From NCBI RefSeq assembly GCF_040939455.1, contig NC_134108.1:87588001-87652000 (forward strand): a stretch of DNA of 64,000 nucleotides. Reading direction: 5' to 3'. The notes under the pieces are model-generated. The model was not told where the DNA came from. It saw only the letters and a program-made list of their open reading frames with translations, and ran no database searches. This document shows, piece by piece, positions 24,259 through 36,639 of the stretch. Positions within the stretch are counted from its first letter, which is position 1. Each line of letters begins with the position of its first letter. The DNA is from Microcebus murinus. Its lineage: Eukaryota; Chordata; Mammalia; Primates; Cheirogaleidae. The position numbers and the translations under genes were made by a program.

Positions 24259-26199
24259 ATACTTACAGATAATTTTGTAGTTTATATAATCTCATATAAT
24301 GCTATGTATCAAAGGTAAATCAATATCTTGCAACATTTATTGAACCATCATTCTGTGTAAAAAATTAAATCATATACTTGTAGACAAAACAAAATATTTT
24401 ACAATGAAGTTAAAATTAACTATGAAATTACATAAAAGACTTATTTGACTAGATGTTTTGGCATTGGCTAAAAATAATGTAAATAGATTTATTTTTCTTT
24501 TACCCACTTTCAACAGAACTGGCTAGAAAATAAAAGACTCCAATCAATTATTTTCAGATTCCAGGGCTGTATTTGTGTTTATAACCAGTCACATGCTGTG
24601 ATTCACTGAGTTATTCCTGGGGCATTCATTCTTCAATCAGAATCTGGAAATATTTCTTCCTTGTTCTTTTTTGTTCCTGTTTTCCTTCTCCTCAAATCTC
24701 AAGACAAGCAAACAGAATGCACAAGGAAACATTTATCTGGGGGCATAGAGTCTCACTTTTTGAAAGGGAACTAAGCACAATACTGACAATGGGTGAGTCA
24801 AGCCTCCCCTCCTATGTTTCCATCTTCAGGTTGGAGTTCGATTGGAGCTGCAGGCCCTTTGAAAACCCACAGGGGAGCAGTCCATGGGAGACTCTTCCTT
24901 GTTGCACATGACCCCTTCCTCAGGCATATCAACAATGCCCAACATGACAGTTGACCCAATGCTACCCATTGACTGAAAATATCTCACTTTAGGGCTAGGA
25001 AGATTAAAATGATATTTAGAAATAGAAAAATAAAGCAATGATGGTCAATACACTAACACCCCCATATCACATAATGTTCTTTACAACTGAAGTAACACAT
25101 TTATTAAATATTAAAAAAATTCTTAACTATAACTTTAATATTTAAGCAGATGCCAACAAGATGTGTAAAATTTCTAGGTTTTTGGTAAATTCAATTTAAA
25201 ATACCTAAGTAAATCTCTTTGAAAGACAAGATCTCAAAATATTCCTAATTCTTGTGGGGTGTTTGTTGTTGTTTTCTAGGGTTTTCACCCTTGTAATGCT
25301 GTTTTTGTCTCTCTCCAGATTACTAAGACAGTTTCCCAGTGGGTCATGATGCTGCTAGTTTCTCAGTTACAAAATGTTCCAAGTAGAGCTCATAGAATAA
25401 TTTTCTTCAACACCAAACCTAAGAGAAAAAAAAAAAAAAAACACATTTGTCCCAGTGGCTACTTTTCTGGTAGTAAGAGGGAACTAGATGTAGTGCCAAA
25501 CAGCCTGAAGTCCTGAGGATACATCTTTGGGGACAGAAAAAGAAAAATCCTTAACTTGAGCAGCTATAATATAGAAATATATCTGTTTTGAGGGAGTGTA
25601 ATAAAGATCTAGGAAATCATTCCTAGAAAGCAGATTAAACAATAGGAAACAGAAAATACTCGAAAAATTCTGCAGAGCCCAGGAGGCTATTTGAATTGAG
25701 AATTTGTATACAGACCAAAGAATCCCCTGGGAAAATATTCCTCATAAAAAAAAAAAAAACAAAAAACCTTCTGAGTATAGCATAGTGATTCTGTGTGAAT
25801 TATTTTCTATCTAATCCTTATGGCTTTGATCTGAGTGTCAGGATGAGGGTAAGCAAACCCTCCAATAGCTGTTTCATTAACACAGCATCATTGGGTATGC
25901 TAGAGAATGGTGTTGCAGTTTCTTCAATTGCTTTGTGCAAACAGTCACACAGAGACAGGTGGCTGCTGGCTTTTGGCATTAAGAGAGAAATGAGTTATGA
26001 GAGAATAAGATAAAGTAGATGTGGCAGAAAATGGCGACATCACTACCGGAAAACCAGTAGGATTCACTTATGAAACCTATGTGAGAAGTGTCATTCAGAA
26101 GGAGGACTTAGCGGCAGTTGAGCTGTAGGGACTCCTTCATTTCCGGAACTATCATTTATTTTGTTAGAAGTTTTGTTCCCTCTCCAGCTGTTCAATCTG
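24259..26199. other. AT-rich intergenic DNA, unassigned
   Basis: No named repeat. A-runs of 13 or more occur near 25424-25441 and 25747-25760 and might be tails of undetected retroposons, but nothing upstream of them is recognised. Confidence 0.4.
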
Positions 26200-27110
26200 C
26201 CCATGCAATTTGAGGATTTATAGTTCTATCCCTGATTTTTAAAATGCATTTTCAATTACATAATAACTGCTCTACCTGGATGACCTACATGTACCTTGAG
26301 CAAATCCAAATTTATTACTTTGGCTCCCAAATCAGCAACTCCTGTTGACTTGCATGTTTTGATTAATGGCACTTGCAGTCTCTGACTCTTCCAGAATTAA
26401 ACCTCTGAGACATTTTTTACTCCTTCCCACATCTACCTGATAACTTGCAAAGTCCTCAATTACCTTTTACTTTCATATTCTGCTTTCCATTTTCACGTTT
26501 GCTACCATGTTTTAGTTAACATTATTGGTGATGACAGTAGCTATGACAATTTGGCAAGTACTTACTGTGCCTACAATGTGCTGAGGGCCTTTCATGCCTT
26601 ATTTCATAACAAATATGAGAAAAAGATAAAATCATAGTCAATGTTTTCCAAAGTGCTAGCAGTTGACCAGAAATAGCAGTTTCAGAGCCAGGAGTCTTAC
26701 ACATGCAGTCATCTACGTTCCACAGGGATATCTATTACAATTTAAATAGACGTCTTCCAGAATCCTGCCTTCCAACTCACAGTCACTCTCAATACTAATT
26801 TATTCTAAATATTGCTACCAGGAAACTCTTGTGATATTGTCAAACCACAGTTATATCACCCTCACATTAAACCTTCAATGACTGTTCAAGGCCTTCACAA
26901 TTAGGTAACGGTCTCCTTTCTACAATTCCAGACCTTTCATATTTGTGCCACATCTATAGTGCTCATCTTATTTTTTTTCTATTTTTCCTGTGTAATAATT
27001 CCTAACCCATTTCTGCCATTTTTCAGATGCCATAGTTTATCTTCCATAGTTCCTTCCACCTTGATTGCCAACTTATTGATTTACGACTCAATTTTTAAAG
27101 ATTATTTGAG
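26200..27110 (+). mobile_element. L2 fragment, long and diverged
   Basis: Sense L2 pattern: CCTTGAGCAAATCCAAATTT, GGCTCCCAAATCAGCAACTC, then AAACCTTCAATGACTGTTCA, AAGGCCTTCACAATTAGGTA and ATTCCAGACCTTTCATATTT. An MIR-like insertion sits at about 26525-26640. Confidence 0.6.
26525..26640 (-). repeat. MIR SINE fragment, inside L2
   Basis: AAGTACTTACTGTGCCTACA and ATGTGCTGAGGGCCTTTCAT match the antisense MIR start in order. Confidence 0.5.
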
Positions 27111-28004
27111 ACAAAGTCTTAATGATTAATATATTTCTCGGCAAACCTTTGCAGTGGGGTGTTCTGTCTGTCAGTCTCTTATTATATTTGATCTGTACAT
27201 CTATAAAAACCTTAATTTACTCTCATGATAATTAATTGCATATGGGTGCAACTAAATTTAATAGAAGGTAAATTTATCAAAGGGAGACATTGGAACTAGG
27301 TCCCACTTATCATACCCATTTTCTTTACACATGTATTAATTGGTTGACTAGTTAACTGTATAATGATTGAACTAAACTGGGGCAGAAGGTGGTGGAAAGG
27401 TGTTCAATGTGGGAAATAACCTAGCAGAGGGAGAGCAGCAAGGCCAAAGGAAATGGTAAAGTTAAAAAAATGGGAGTCCTAAGTGGCATAAGGACTCCAA
27501 ACAGGAATGGGTGGATCAGAGAGACATCTTGATCCTGGAAAGATCATGGGCAATGTCAAATGTAGGCTGAAGGAAAACTGGAAATAATGAGTGAAACTTT
27601 TAGGATGTTTTGTGGCACTACAGAGAGTGTTAGGATAGAGATGTTTTAAGGGAAAAACAAAAATATATATGTGAAACTCACATTGGACTATCAAATTTTA
27701 TAAATAAATTGGCAACAAAGTTATCTTCTGGGATTAAAGAAGAAAGAGCAAGCTGATTGATGACTGAAGGCAAACAATGTCTCCTGTGGAGAAGAAGACA
27801 AGAATCCAACAAAAATAAATACAAATATTGCTCTGCAGCATTAAGACTCAAGTGAAAGGGAGGTAGTATGAATTCCAGTGAGCCCAGTGAGCATGATTTT
27901 TGTACTTTTATCCAAAAAGCTTAGGTAGATATCTAGGCAATTAAGAAATAATAAGTTCTCATATAACACTATGAAAAAAATTGCATGGAAATAATATTGA
28001 ATAT
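27111..28004. other. Intergenic DNA, nothing recognised
   Basis: No supported gene or named repeat. Confidence 0.45.
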
Positions 28005-28900
28005 AGATATTTTTTATTTAAAAAATTTTAGAGCACTTTTAGGTTCGGGGTCAAATTGAGTGGGAAGTACACAGAGTTCCCATATACGTACATACAACCT
28101 CCCCTACTATCAATGTCCTGCATCAGCATGGTTCATTCATTACATCAATGAACTCACATATTGACACATCACATCATTATCCCCAAAGACCATAGTTTAC
28201 AGTGGGTCCACTCTTGGTGTGGTGCATTTTACAATGAATAATGACATGTAACCACATTATAATACCCACAATTTTACTACCCTCAATATCCTTTGTGTCT
28301 GACCTATTTATCCCTCTTTCCTTCCCCTCAAGATCTTGGCATCCACTGACCTATTTATTGTCTCCATAGTTTTTCTTTTTCCAGAATGTCATGTGTTACT
28401 TGGAATCACATAGTATGTAGCCCTTTGAGATTGCTTTCGTTCACCTACTAATAAGCATGTAAAGATCCTCCATGTCTTTCCATGACTGATAACTGGTTTC
28501 TGTTTAGCACTGAATAGTATTTTGTTGTATGGAAGTGCCAGAGTTTATTTATCCATTCTTACTGAAGGATATCTGGATTGCCTTCAAGTTTTAGCAATTA
28601 TGAATAAAGCTATTATAAATATCCATGTGCAAGTTTTGTGTGGGTATTGTTTTCAACTTATGTGGGTAAATACTAAAGAAAGTGATTGCTGAATCATATG
28701 GTAAGAGTCTGTTTAGTTTTTCAGTAACTGTCAAACTTTGCATTCCCAACAACAAATGAGAGTTTCTGTTGCTCCATACCTTCATCAGCATTTGGCAGTG
28801 TCCATGCCTTGAATTTTTCACCATTCTAATAGTTGTGCAATGATATCTTATTATCGCTTTAATTTGCATTTTCCTAATGACATATGATGTGTGAATATAA
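28005..28900 (-). mobile_element. L1M-type 3' UTR and ORF2 tail
   Basis: Antisense L1: CAAAGACCATAGTTTACAGT, CACTCTTGGTGTGGTGCATT, ATTTATCCATTCTTACTGAA, TTGCATTCCCAACAACAAAT and TTTCCTAATGACATATGATG. Inactive; the 136-aa antisense frame is a shadow. Confidence 0.9.
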
Positions 28901-29017
28901 ATTTTTTTATATATGTATGTATAATATACATATTTATATATTATATATTTTATATATATGTATAATATATACATATTGTATACATATGTTTGTGCATGCA
29001 CATAAATATATATGTAT
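28901..29017. repeat. TA-rich simple repeat
   Basis: Alternating TA with scattered TG, at the internal edge of the L1 fragment. The 75-aa and 136-aa frames here are low-complexity. Confidence 0.85.
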
Positions 29018-29259
29018 ATACTCAGTCACTTTTGACACCATACAGTTCTTAATTCTAAAAAATAATGTATTTTATGGAGTTCAGGCTTATATGTGTATAG
29101 GTACATATTAATTAAACATATAACATACTTAACTTATATTTTAAATTGAATAGAATATATGTATGATATACTGTTCATATATTAATTAAATGCCAAACAC
29201 AGATGAGAGGAGAAAGTAATTAATAAAATAATATTCTTTTCTAAAAAGTTTTATGTTTA

Positions 29260-30172
29260 TTCAGATGCAGTTTATTTTTTTCTTTTTCTGTATAAATTTA
29301 TGGGGTACAGGTATAATTTTGTTATGTGCATAGCTTGCATAGTGGTGAAATCAGGACTTTTAGGGTATCTATTACCTAAATAATGTATATTCTAAATAAT
29401 CTCTTACCTAAATAATGTACATTGTACTCATTAAGTAATTTCTAATCATCCACCCCCTCCCACTCTCACCCTTCCAAGTCTCCTTTGTCGATACTCTGTG
29501 TTCATGTATACACTTTATTTAGCTCCCACTTACAAGTGAGAACATGAAATATTTGTCTGAGTTGTTTCACTTAAGATAATGGCTTCCAGTTCTATCCATA
29601 TTGCTGCAAAAGACATCTTCTTTTTTGTGACTGAATAGTAGTCCCTTGAGTATATGTATTACATTTTCTTTATCCAGTTATTCATCTATGGATACTTAGT
29701 TTGATTCCATATCTTTGCTACTGTGAGTAGTGCTGTGATAAACATATAGGTACAGGTATCTTTTTGATATAATGATTTCTTTTCCTTTGAGTAAATACCC
29801 AGTAGTGGGATTGTTAGATGGAATGATAGTTCCATTTTTAGTTCTTTAAAAAGTCTCCACACTGTTTTCCATAAAGTTTGTACTACTTTCCCACCAACAG
29901 TGTATAAGAGTTCCCTTTTCTCCACATCCTTGCCAATATCTGTTATTTTTTCTCTTTTTAATAATAGCCATTCTGACTGGTGTAAGATGATATCTTATTG
30001 TGGTTTTAATTAGCATTTCTCTGATGGTTAATGATGTTGAGTGATTAGTGATGATTTTTTTCATATGCCTGCTGGCCATTTGTATGTCTTCTTTTGAAAA
30101 ATGTCTATTCATGTTCTTTGCCCACTTTTAATGGGATTATTCAGGGCAGATTTTTGTTGTTGAGTCAAATGC
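29260..30172 (-). mobile_element. L1 3' end, comparatively well preserved
   Basis: Antisense 3' UTR then ORF2 tail: TTTATGGGGTACAGGTATAA, CTCCCACTTACAAGTGAGAA, CCCAGTAGTGGGATTGTTAG, CCCACCAACAGTGTATAAGA and TTGCCCACTTTTAATGGGAT. Possible target-site duplication (CAGATGCAG near 29263, CAAATGCAG near 30166). It looks younger than neighbouring L1M copies. Confidence 0.92.
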
Positions 30173-30769
30173 AGCTGATTTTAATTAAACTAAATCTATT
30201 TGACTAGGAAGATAACTATTCAAATAGATCAAAATGTTATAATTTTTTTCTGAAATAAAAGCTATCTTAATGATGATAATTTCCACCTAAATATGAATCC
30301 TTTGTTCATTTTCTATCTTTTAAAGTATTTTCTTCTTATTATCTAGTGAATGATATTTGTACTTTACTTTTTATAAAATGATTTTTCTATGTTACATAGT
30401 TACATCTCTTTTCTTAAATAAAACCCACCCATGCATATAACAAATACCAATCAAAGGTGTTATTAAGCTCTACTCTTTATTATCAAATAAACATCTCTAA
30501 ATGCTTATCTATATTTGAAATTATCTTCTAAGCTCTCAGCCCTGTTCTCGTCTTTACTATGGCTCTAACTGGGTATAGAACTACCTGCCTCATCCTATTT
30601 TTAAATTGGCAGATTAAGAAGTCTTTTAGTTTTAGATCCCAGTGACTCAGCCTAAAATCAAACTTATATTAATCCTGATCTGACCTTGTGTCCAAGTCCC
30701 ATTATCTAAATATCTGTTCTATTGCTTTTGACTCATTCCACACATTTTCTCAATTTTTTTCAATCCTTC
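30173..30769. other. AT-rich intergenic DNA, nothing recognised
   Basis: No supported gene or repeat. Confidence 0.45.
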
Positions 30770-30885
30770 ACTCAACACATATTTATTGACACATACCTTA
30801 TAATAGCCACTGAACTAAGCCCTAGGAAAACAAGGATATATGAGCTCCTCTGCTCTGAGGAGTTAATAAGAAAGACTATCTCCCA
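30770..30885 (-). mobile_element. L2 3'-end fragment
   Basis: Antisense L2 tail: CACTCAACACATATTTATTG, GCCACTGAACTAAGCCCTAG and GAGCTCCTCTGCTCTGAGGA. Confidence 0.6.
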
Positions 30886-31899
30886 GTGTTTTTCATGGTC
30901 AAAGACCTGCCTTGATGTTATAAACTTGTTTGCTTCTATTACCTCTTCAACTCAAAGACTAGAGTTTCTATAGTTCTGCAGAATTTCAAACTGAATTTCC
31001 ACCTAACTGAATTCCTTCAAACTGAATTTCTACAGTTTGCAGTTGAGGTCTCACAATCTGCCCATCAGTTAATCCATCCCAATGGCTTGATTCCATGGGC
31101 TTGTACAGTACAGTCATCAGAATACTCACTCCCAGTACTTACCCTTGACCACCAATGTATTTCCCAGTCTTGCCTTTCTGTCAGCGCTGGCTCAGAATGC
31201 CAGTACTTCTCCAAACCTTGCGCATGTTAGATCCATATCTCCAAATCTGATTTGCTCAAAGAATGATGAGGTTCCCAGGTTTTACTCTATTTATGCAAGA
31301 ACACATGGACATTATTAAAGATTTAACTTGGCAATTCATTTTTACTTTTCACTTGTCCTTTTTAACAATAAGTAAAACTAGATTAAATGTTAGGGTTTGT
31401 CTTAGGTCAAGTTCTCCAGAAGCAGTCCCTTCACAAGAATTCATGGACAAGTAATTAGATAAGGATGTGCTCACAGGAAAAAAAAAACACACACACACAC
31501 ACAAAACACTAAGTGAATTGAGGAAGCAGAATTAAAAAAAATGAGTCAAGCAAGAGTCCAAAGTCCTGCTTACACTTTTCCTTTGGGACTAACACATTTC
31601 CATTTTATCCTTTTACTCCTACATCTTACCTTCCACCTATTTCTTTTCCTTGTCCTTTTCTTTGTCTTGAAATTTTGTAAACATATTTGAGTGTCCAGCT
31701 TTTATGATCTAGACTGTAGGGCCCCAATTGCAATATATATATATATATATATATTTCCAATTGTGGTAAGACAAACATAAATTTTTTAAATTAGTATTAA
31801 TAATTTCAAATGGCTTTTGGTTATTTCTGAGGATGGAGGCTAAATGAAATCAAGTGGCCTAGAAATGCCTAACTGAGGAAGATCTTTGAGTGAGAGACA
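30886..31899. other. Intergenic DNA with two microsatellites, otherwise unassigned
   Basis: A-run plus (CA)n at 31478-31504 and (TA)n at 31733-31754. A duplicated phrase TTCAAACTGAATTTC occurs near 30986 and 31016. The start near 31405 (AGTTCTCCAGAAGCAGTCCC) resembles that at 16150, possibly the same unnamed repeat. Confidence 0.5.
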
Positions 31900-32220
31900 A
31901 CGCCAAAGAAAGAAGATACAGAACAGAGTCTTCCATGCAAAGAATGATAAGCAAATACCCAAAGAGAGTATAAACTTGAAGTGTAGGCCTTTGTGGCTGT
32001 GGTAAAGGGAACAAAGTCTGAGATATTTATAAAGGCAAATTCATGTATGGTCTAACAGCTATGGCAAAGAATTTGCATTTCTTTCTAATTGTGATGGGCA
32101 GCCAATGGAGGTGTTTGATGTTATTTTTCAAACCTGTTATGCATGGAAAATGAACCATAGGAAGCCAAGAGTGGATTCAGAGAAAATAACTTGGAATATC
32201 TGAAATAATGTAAGATAAGG
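31900..32220 (-). mobile_element. L2 fragment (ORF region)
   Basis: Antisense L2: AGGCCTTTGTGGCTGTGGTA, AAGAATTTGCATTTCTTTCT, GATGGGCAGCCAATGGAGGT and AAGCCAAGAGTGGATTCAGA correspond to the L2 stretch around the CAATGGCTTCCCATTGCA motif. Confidence 0.65.
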
Positions 32221-32579
32221 AAGAAATAATGAGAATGTACATTTGAGTGTTAGCTGCAATTGTGACAAGTTCTCACAATGAGATCTAGAATATACATACT
32301 GTTTTACTTGATTTCCTCTTTTCTGTAAAGGTGCATAATTCTTATTTGCTACTGCATAACTCTTTTAAAGCGTTGTTATACATATGTAAAGTACATAGCT
32401 TGAAGAGTTATTTTGCATGAAAAGGTTCCAATGAGAAGGTTCCAACACCAGCTGACCTGCTATGGAAATAAGAACAAGTGGTTTTCCATTGTTTCTGGGT
32501 TTGTGTCATGCTCATTATTCCAGTCTCTACAAGGATTTCGGTCCCTATATCCTATAATAGTACTGAGGCAGTGTATTAT
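32221..32579. other. Intergenic DNA, nothing recognised
   Basis: No supported gene or repeat. Confidence 0.4.
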
Positions 32580-32990
32580 TAATAGTTTTCTAAGGCTTCC
32601 TTAACAAAACTACCAGAGACTAGGTGGCTTAAACAATAGAAATTTACTTTCTCACAGTTCTGGAGGCTGAAAGTCCAAGGCAAAAGTGTTGGTGGGTTTG
32701 GTTTCTCCTGAGGTCTCTCTCCTAGCTTGCAGATGGCCACCTCCTGCTGTGTCCTCAAGTGACCATTTCTCTGTGCACATGTGCCCCTGGTGTTTCTTTG
32801 TATGTTCAAAGTTAATCTCATTAGGACACCAGTCAGTTTGGATTAAGGCCTGCCCCAAACAGCCTCAGTTTAACTTAATCACCTCTCTAAAGGCCCTATC
32901 TCTAAATATAGTCACATTTTCAGGTACTAGTGGTTAGGGCTTCAACACATGAATATTGCAGGGTGGGGACACAATTCAGTCCATAACAGG
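32580..32990 (-). mobile_element. MLT1-type MaLR solo LTR
   Basis: Antisense MLT1 from TTTTCTAAGGCTTCCTTAAC through CTCACAGTTCTGGAGGCTGA, CACCAGTCAGTTTGGATTAA and TCACATTTTCAGGTACTAGT to GGGACACAATTCAGTCCATA. Nearly full length, no internal region. Confidence 0.85.
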
Positions 32991-33549
32991 CAGCCTCTCT
33001 TCAATACTAACTGCCTGATCTGTGCCTGTTGCCTATTACCAATCCTCTGATGCTGAGCATTATTTGCATTTTTTCTTCTCCAGTAAACCTACAACTTTTA
33101 TCTGGATATCCACTTTTTCCACTGCTTTGTTCTTCTCACATTGCCATTCCCCATATTACTCAGGGTAGTTCTCTAAATTTGCTCTTAATCTCTGAAATAC
33201 ATTATTAATTGTTCTGTATGATGTTTGCCTTACGTGGAAAACTTTTTGATGTTTTAGAACCTAATTTCCTAGAAAGGGTGAGCTTGCTTTATTTGAAGTT
33301 GAAGCTAATAGGAAAATGCAACATTTCTATTGCATCTATCTGTAAGATGCAACATATATTTGACCTAATTGACAAGAGCCACTTAAGTGGAGGAAATGGA
33401 GGTCAACTTGCTGAGGAATGAGAAATTAGTGGGGAGTGAAAAGAACAGACAACTCTTTGTAGATGTTACTCTGTGAAGCATAAGGAAAACAGATGTCAAT
33501 AGCAAAGCATTTGGGCCTTGAAAGGGTCAGCTTATTAATTTGTTTTTAC

Positions 33550-34085
33550 ATTTCTTCATTATCAATATTCATTGAGTGTCTACTACCTATCATAGACTGA
33601 GATACAGTGGTAAATAAAAAAAATCGACATAAAGACTTGTCATCATGGAATTTACCTGGAGTGGAAGGCAAGACACAACAAACAAGTAAGTAAGCAAAAT
33701 GTGAGATGCATAATAAATGCAAAGGAGAAAAATAAAGCAGAACAATAGGATAGGAAGTAGGGAGGGATGGTGCAATTTTCAACTGGGTAATCAGTGAGGT
33801 TCGCACTGATAAAGTGACTTTTAAGAAAGATTTAAAGGAAGTGATTGAGCATGAGTCACACTGAGACCTGGGGGAAGCTCTTTTCCAATGGAAGAAATAT
33901 TCAGATATTTAAATGCTAAAGGAAAAGAGCCAGTGCCAAGGAGGAAGTGGAAGATCCAGAAAAGTAAGATTAACTGAGATAAGAGAAAAGGAGGGTGGGG
34001 AAATCTGACTGGGAGCAACAGCATCAATCAAATTAACTAACTGGCCCTGAAGAGGGGAAAGGGCAGGGTAAGAGTCTATACTTGA
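33550..34085 (-). mobile_element. L2 fragment
   Basis: Antisense L2: TCATTGAGTGTCTACTACCT, CATCATGGAATTTACCTGGA, AGGAGAAAAATAAAGCAGAA, then CCTGGGGGAAGCTCTTTTCC at the position of L2's GGAAGAGCATTCC stretch. Confidence 0.65.
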
Positions 34086-34129
34086 TTTCATAATAATAAT
34101 GAACAATACTAGTGAATTGCTTCAAGTAT

Positions 34130-34290
34130 TCCAAATGATCCTCTGAAGTTTTTAATGTACTTATTTATTCCTCATAGAAACACCCCAAGGTAGTAGTTAT
34201 CATTCACATTTTACAGATCAAGAAACAGAGGTCCAAAAAGGAATTTGCCACAGGTCACAAGATAATAAGTGGTGGAATTATATGAAGACC
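34130..34290 (-). repeat. MIR SINE
   Basis: Antisense MIR: AAACACCCCAAGGTAGTAGT, CACATTTTACAGATCAAGAA, CAGAGGTCC and CCACAGGTCACAAGATAATA. Confidence 0.8.
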
Positions 34291-34439
34291 CAGACATCCT
34301 AGAAATTATTGGACTTTTGAGAAAATGCCATGAAAAGATGGGAGTAATGTTGTAAAGGGTGAGATTTCAGTGAAGTAGGAAATGGAAGGGGAAGAGATGA
34401 CAAGAATCTTGACCTTGTGAACGAATAGCAAATTTTATA

Positions 34440-34570
34440 AATAGTGTTTACCAGTTTTTCTATTCCAGGCACTGTGGTATTGTGGTGAATAAAAAAATTG
34501 ACATAAGGACTTACCATCATGGTATTTACTTGGATTGAAAGGAGAGAGAAAAAATAAACAAATAAATAAG
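34440..34570 (-). mobile_element. L2-like fragment, similar to part of 33560-33700
   Basis: TCCAGGCACTGTGGTATTGT followed by GACATAAGGACTTACCATCA closely parallels GACATAAAGACTTGTCATCA at 33625. Confidence 0.55.
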
Positions 34571-35329
34571 CAAAACTTCACCTATTTTCTATTCCATTCT
34601 ATTTTAAACACAGCAAAAGACTTCTATAGTTGTTGACTGATCTAGATAAGTGGTGGATCATTTGAACAATATTTCTGTGTATTTGAGATACAAAAAATGG
34701 TTCAAATAAATTCTCTGCAACTGATATTTTAAAATGTTAAGATACTATATAAAGTAACTCACTGTGCACATAATATAAATACTGAATTAGAAACTGAATT
34801 AATTGATGGTCCACTAAATAATAAAGTGAATTAAGTATTGATCCTGAATTCTTTCAGAATTAAAAAAAAATTTGCAGCCCAATTTCATACTGGGTATCCC
34901 CTACTTAAAAAGCAGCCTTGTCTTAAGAGAAATAATATAAATATTAATAGAAGTAATTGTCAGTTTAAGGAACATTACAGAAACATCAGTTGGTTGATGT
35001 AGTAAGTGAGTGTTACCTAGTAATAACTGTAGCAAAGATTGATGACATTTGAAACATTAGGAGAGCAGGAGGTGTCAGAGCATATTTATGGAAATCAACC
35101 AGCTTTCTATGTTGTATTATATTCTTGTTGCTTCTTGTTTAAGATGGTTACAATGGTAGAAGCCAGAAAATGGATAGTCTGTGTTGAGAAGTTTGAACAA
35201 CTAGAAAATACAAAGATGGGAAATAGTGCATCAGAATTTATTTTTTTAAAAATCACACTATTTTTAAACAATGGGATGGACTGAAGAGGAGGGAGTAAAC
35301 CTAGGAGGCCAGGAAAGTATTTAAGAGGT
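34571..35329. other. AT-rich intergenic DNA, nothing recognised
   Basis: No supported gene or repeat. Confidence 0.45.
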
Positions 35330-35545
35330 TAAGTAAAGGGCAAGGAAAAATGGAGATGGCATTAAGAAAGTGGCAGTAGTAATGTTGGAAAGGAAGCAAT
35401 AAATATATAACATATTAAGAAACAGAAACTACAGAATTAGTGGCCGATTGAATGTGGGGAGGTGAGGGACATGAAGGAACCAAATATGGCCATCTGGTTT
35501 GTGCAACTGAATGGGTAGAGGAATGACTAGAAACTTTTTGTGTTG
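35330..35545 (-). mobile_element. L2 fragment (ORF C-terminal region)
   Basis: Antisense L2: GGCAGTAGTAATGTTGGAAA, GGCCGATTGAATGTGGGGAG and GTGCAACTGAATGGGTAGAG. Read on the minus strand it gives HSVAQT and SPPHIQSATNS, the eroded form of a conserved L2 protein stretch. It forms the end of the longest ORF in the window (35415-35936, 173 aa). Confidence 0.7.
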
Positions 35546-36639
35546 GATATCTTCCATTTCTCTTGCAAATCCACCTGTTCTTTGTTTTGAGAAGGCAGCC
35601 TATATGACCTGTTCCGTATCTCTTCTTGTCCTTTGGATTCTGGTTTGAATTTGGCCTAAAGTTAGAAGAGAAGAGGTAAGGAAGCAAGTGAAAATAGTGT
35701 ATAAAAATAAGAAAAATGAAACCGACTTCTCTCCTCACAGTCATCTCAGGTGCTCTCAAAGCAGCCTTCTTGGTCCTTCTTTTTAGGGTTCTATAAACTT
35801 TAACTACCTTTGGCCCTAAACCTAAATGGATTAGGGTTAGTAACAGCTCTGCTTCTAAGAACCCAGTTTTTATACTGTTTCTCGTGGCTTCCCTATATAC
35901 CACCAAACTTCTGTAAATGCTTACCATCTTGGACAAAAAACGGTCTTCAAGTTGTTCTGATTTGAGTTTGCTATCCTCCCCCTGTTGGAACCTGATTGAA
36001 ATAGCTGTGTTTAGTTTTTATTTTAAAATTTATTTGCAGACTTCAGCTTTCCACCAAGGATAGGAAAACAGGTACCGGATTTACATTTTGCCTGAAACAA
36101 TAAATACAGTAGACATAAGTTAATAATGGACAGTGAATCCAGAGAAATAGAAAACAAACAAACAAACAAAACCAGTAAGCTCTATGATTAATCTATCTCT
36201 TTGACTGCCACGGGAAAGTTTCTAAGGCAAGAAACAAAGAGGAGAACCCAGATAGAGATGAAGGAAGTAAAGAGAGACCAAGAAAGCTAGAATTCACAAG
36301 ACAGTACCAAAAAGAATGCCAGAGAATGCCAGAGATCTACAGAAGGTCCTCATTAATTATTTAACAAAAAACTGATCAGACCATGAGTGTGAAGAAAATA
36401 TCCAGAGCCAAAAGAAAGAACCATCTGGAAGAATTAAAGGGAACAGTGCCCAGCACTAAAAATAGCCAGGAATAATACCTGTTCCAACCAACCTCCTGAG
36501 AAAAACTCATAATTTACAAATTATTGGATAGAATATTCAGGAAGGCTTGATCCAATAGTGGAGAAAAAGCAGTTCTAGATTTAGCCATGCTTCAGAAACA
36601 CCTAACAAATCATTTAAAAAAGAAATAGAAGGAAGAGGG
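35546..36639. other. Intergenic DNA, unassigned
   Basis: Nothing nameable between the L2 and L1 fragments. The repeated phrase GAATGCCAGA near 36314-36333 is a small tandem. Confidence 0.4.

Noticed and set aside
28591..29001. 136-aa minus-strand ORF
   Set aside because: Overlaps an L1 ORF2 tail and TA repeat; the recognisable part is decayed L1.
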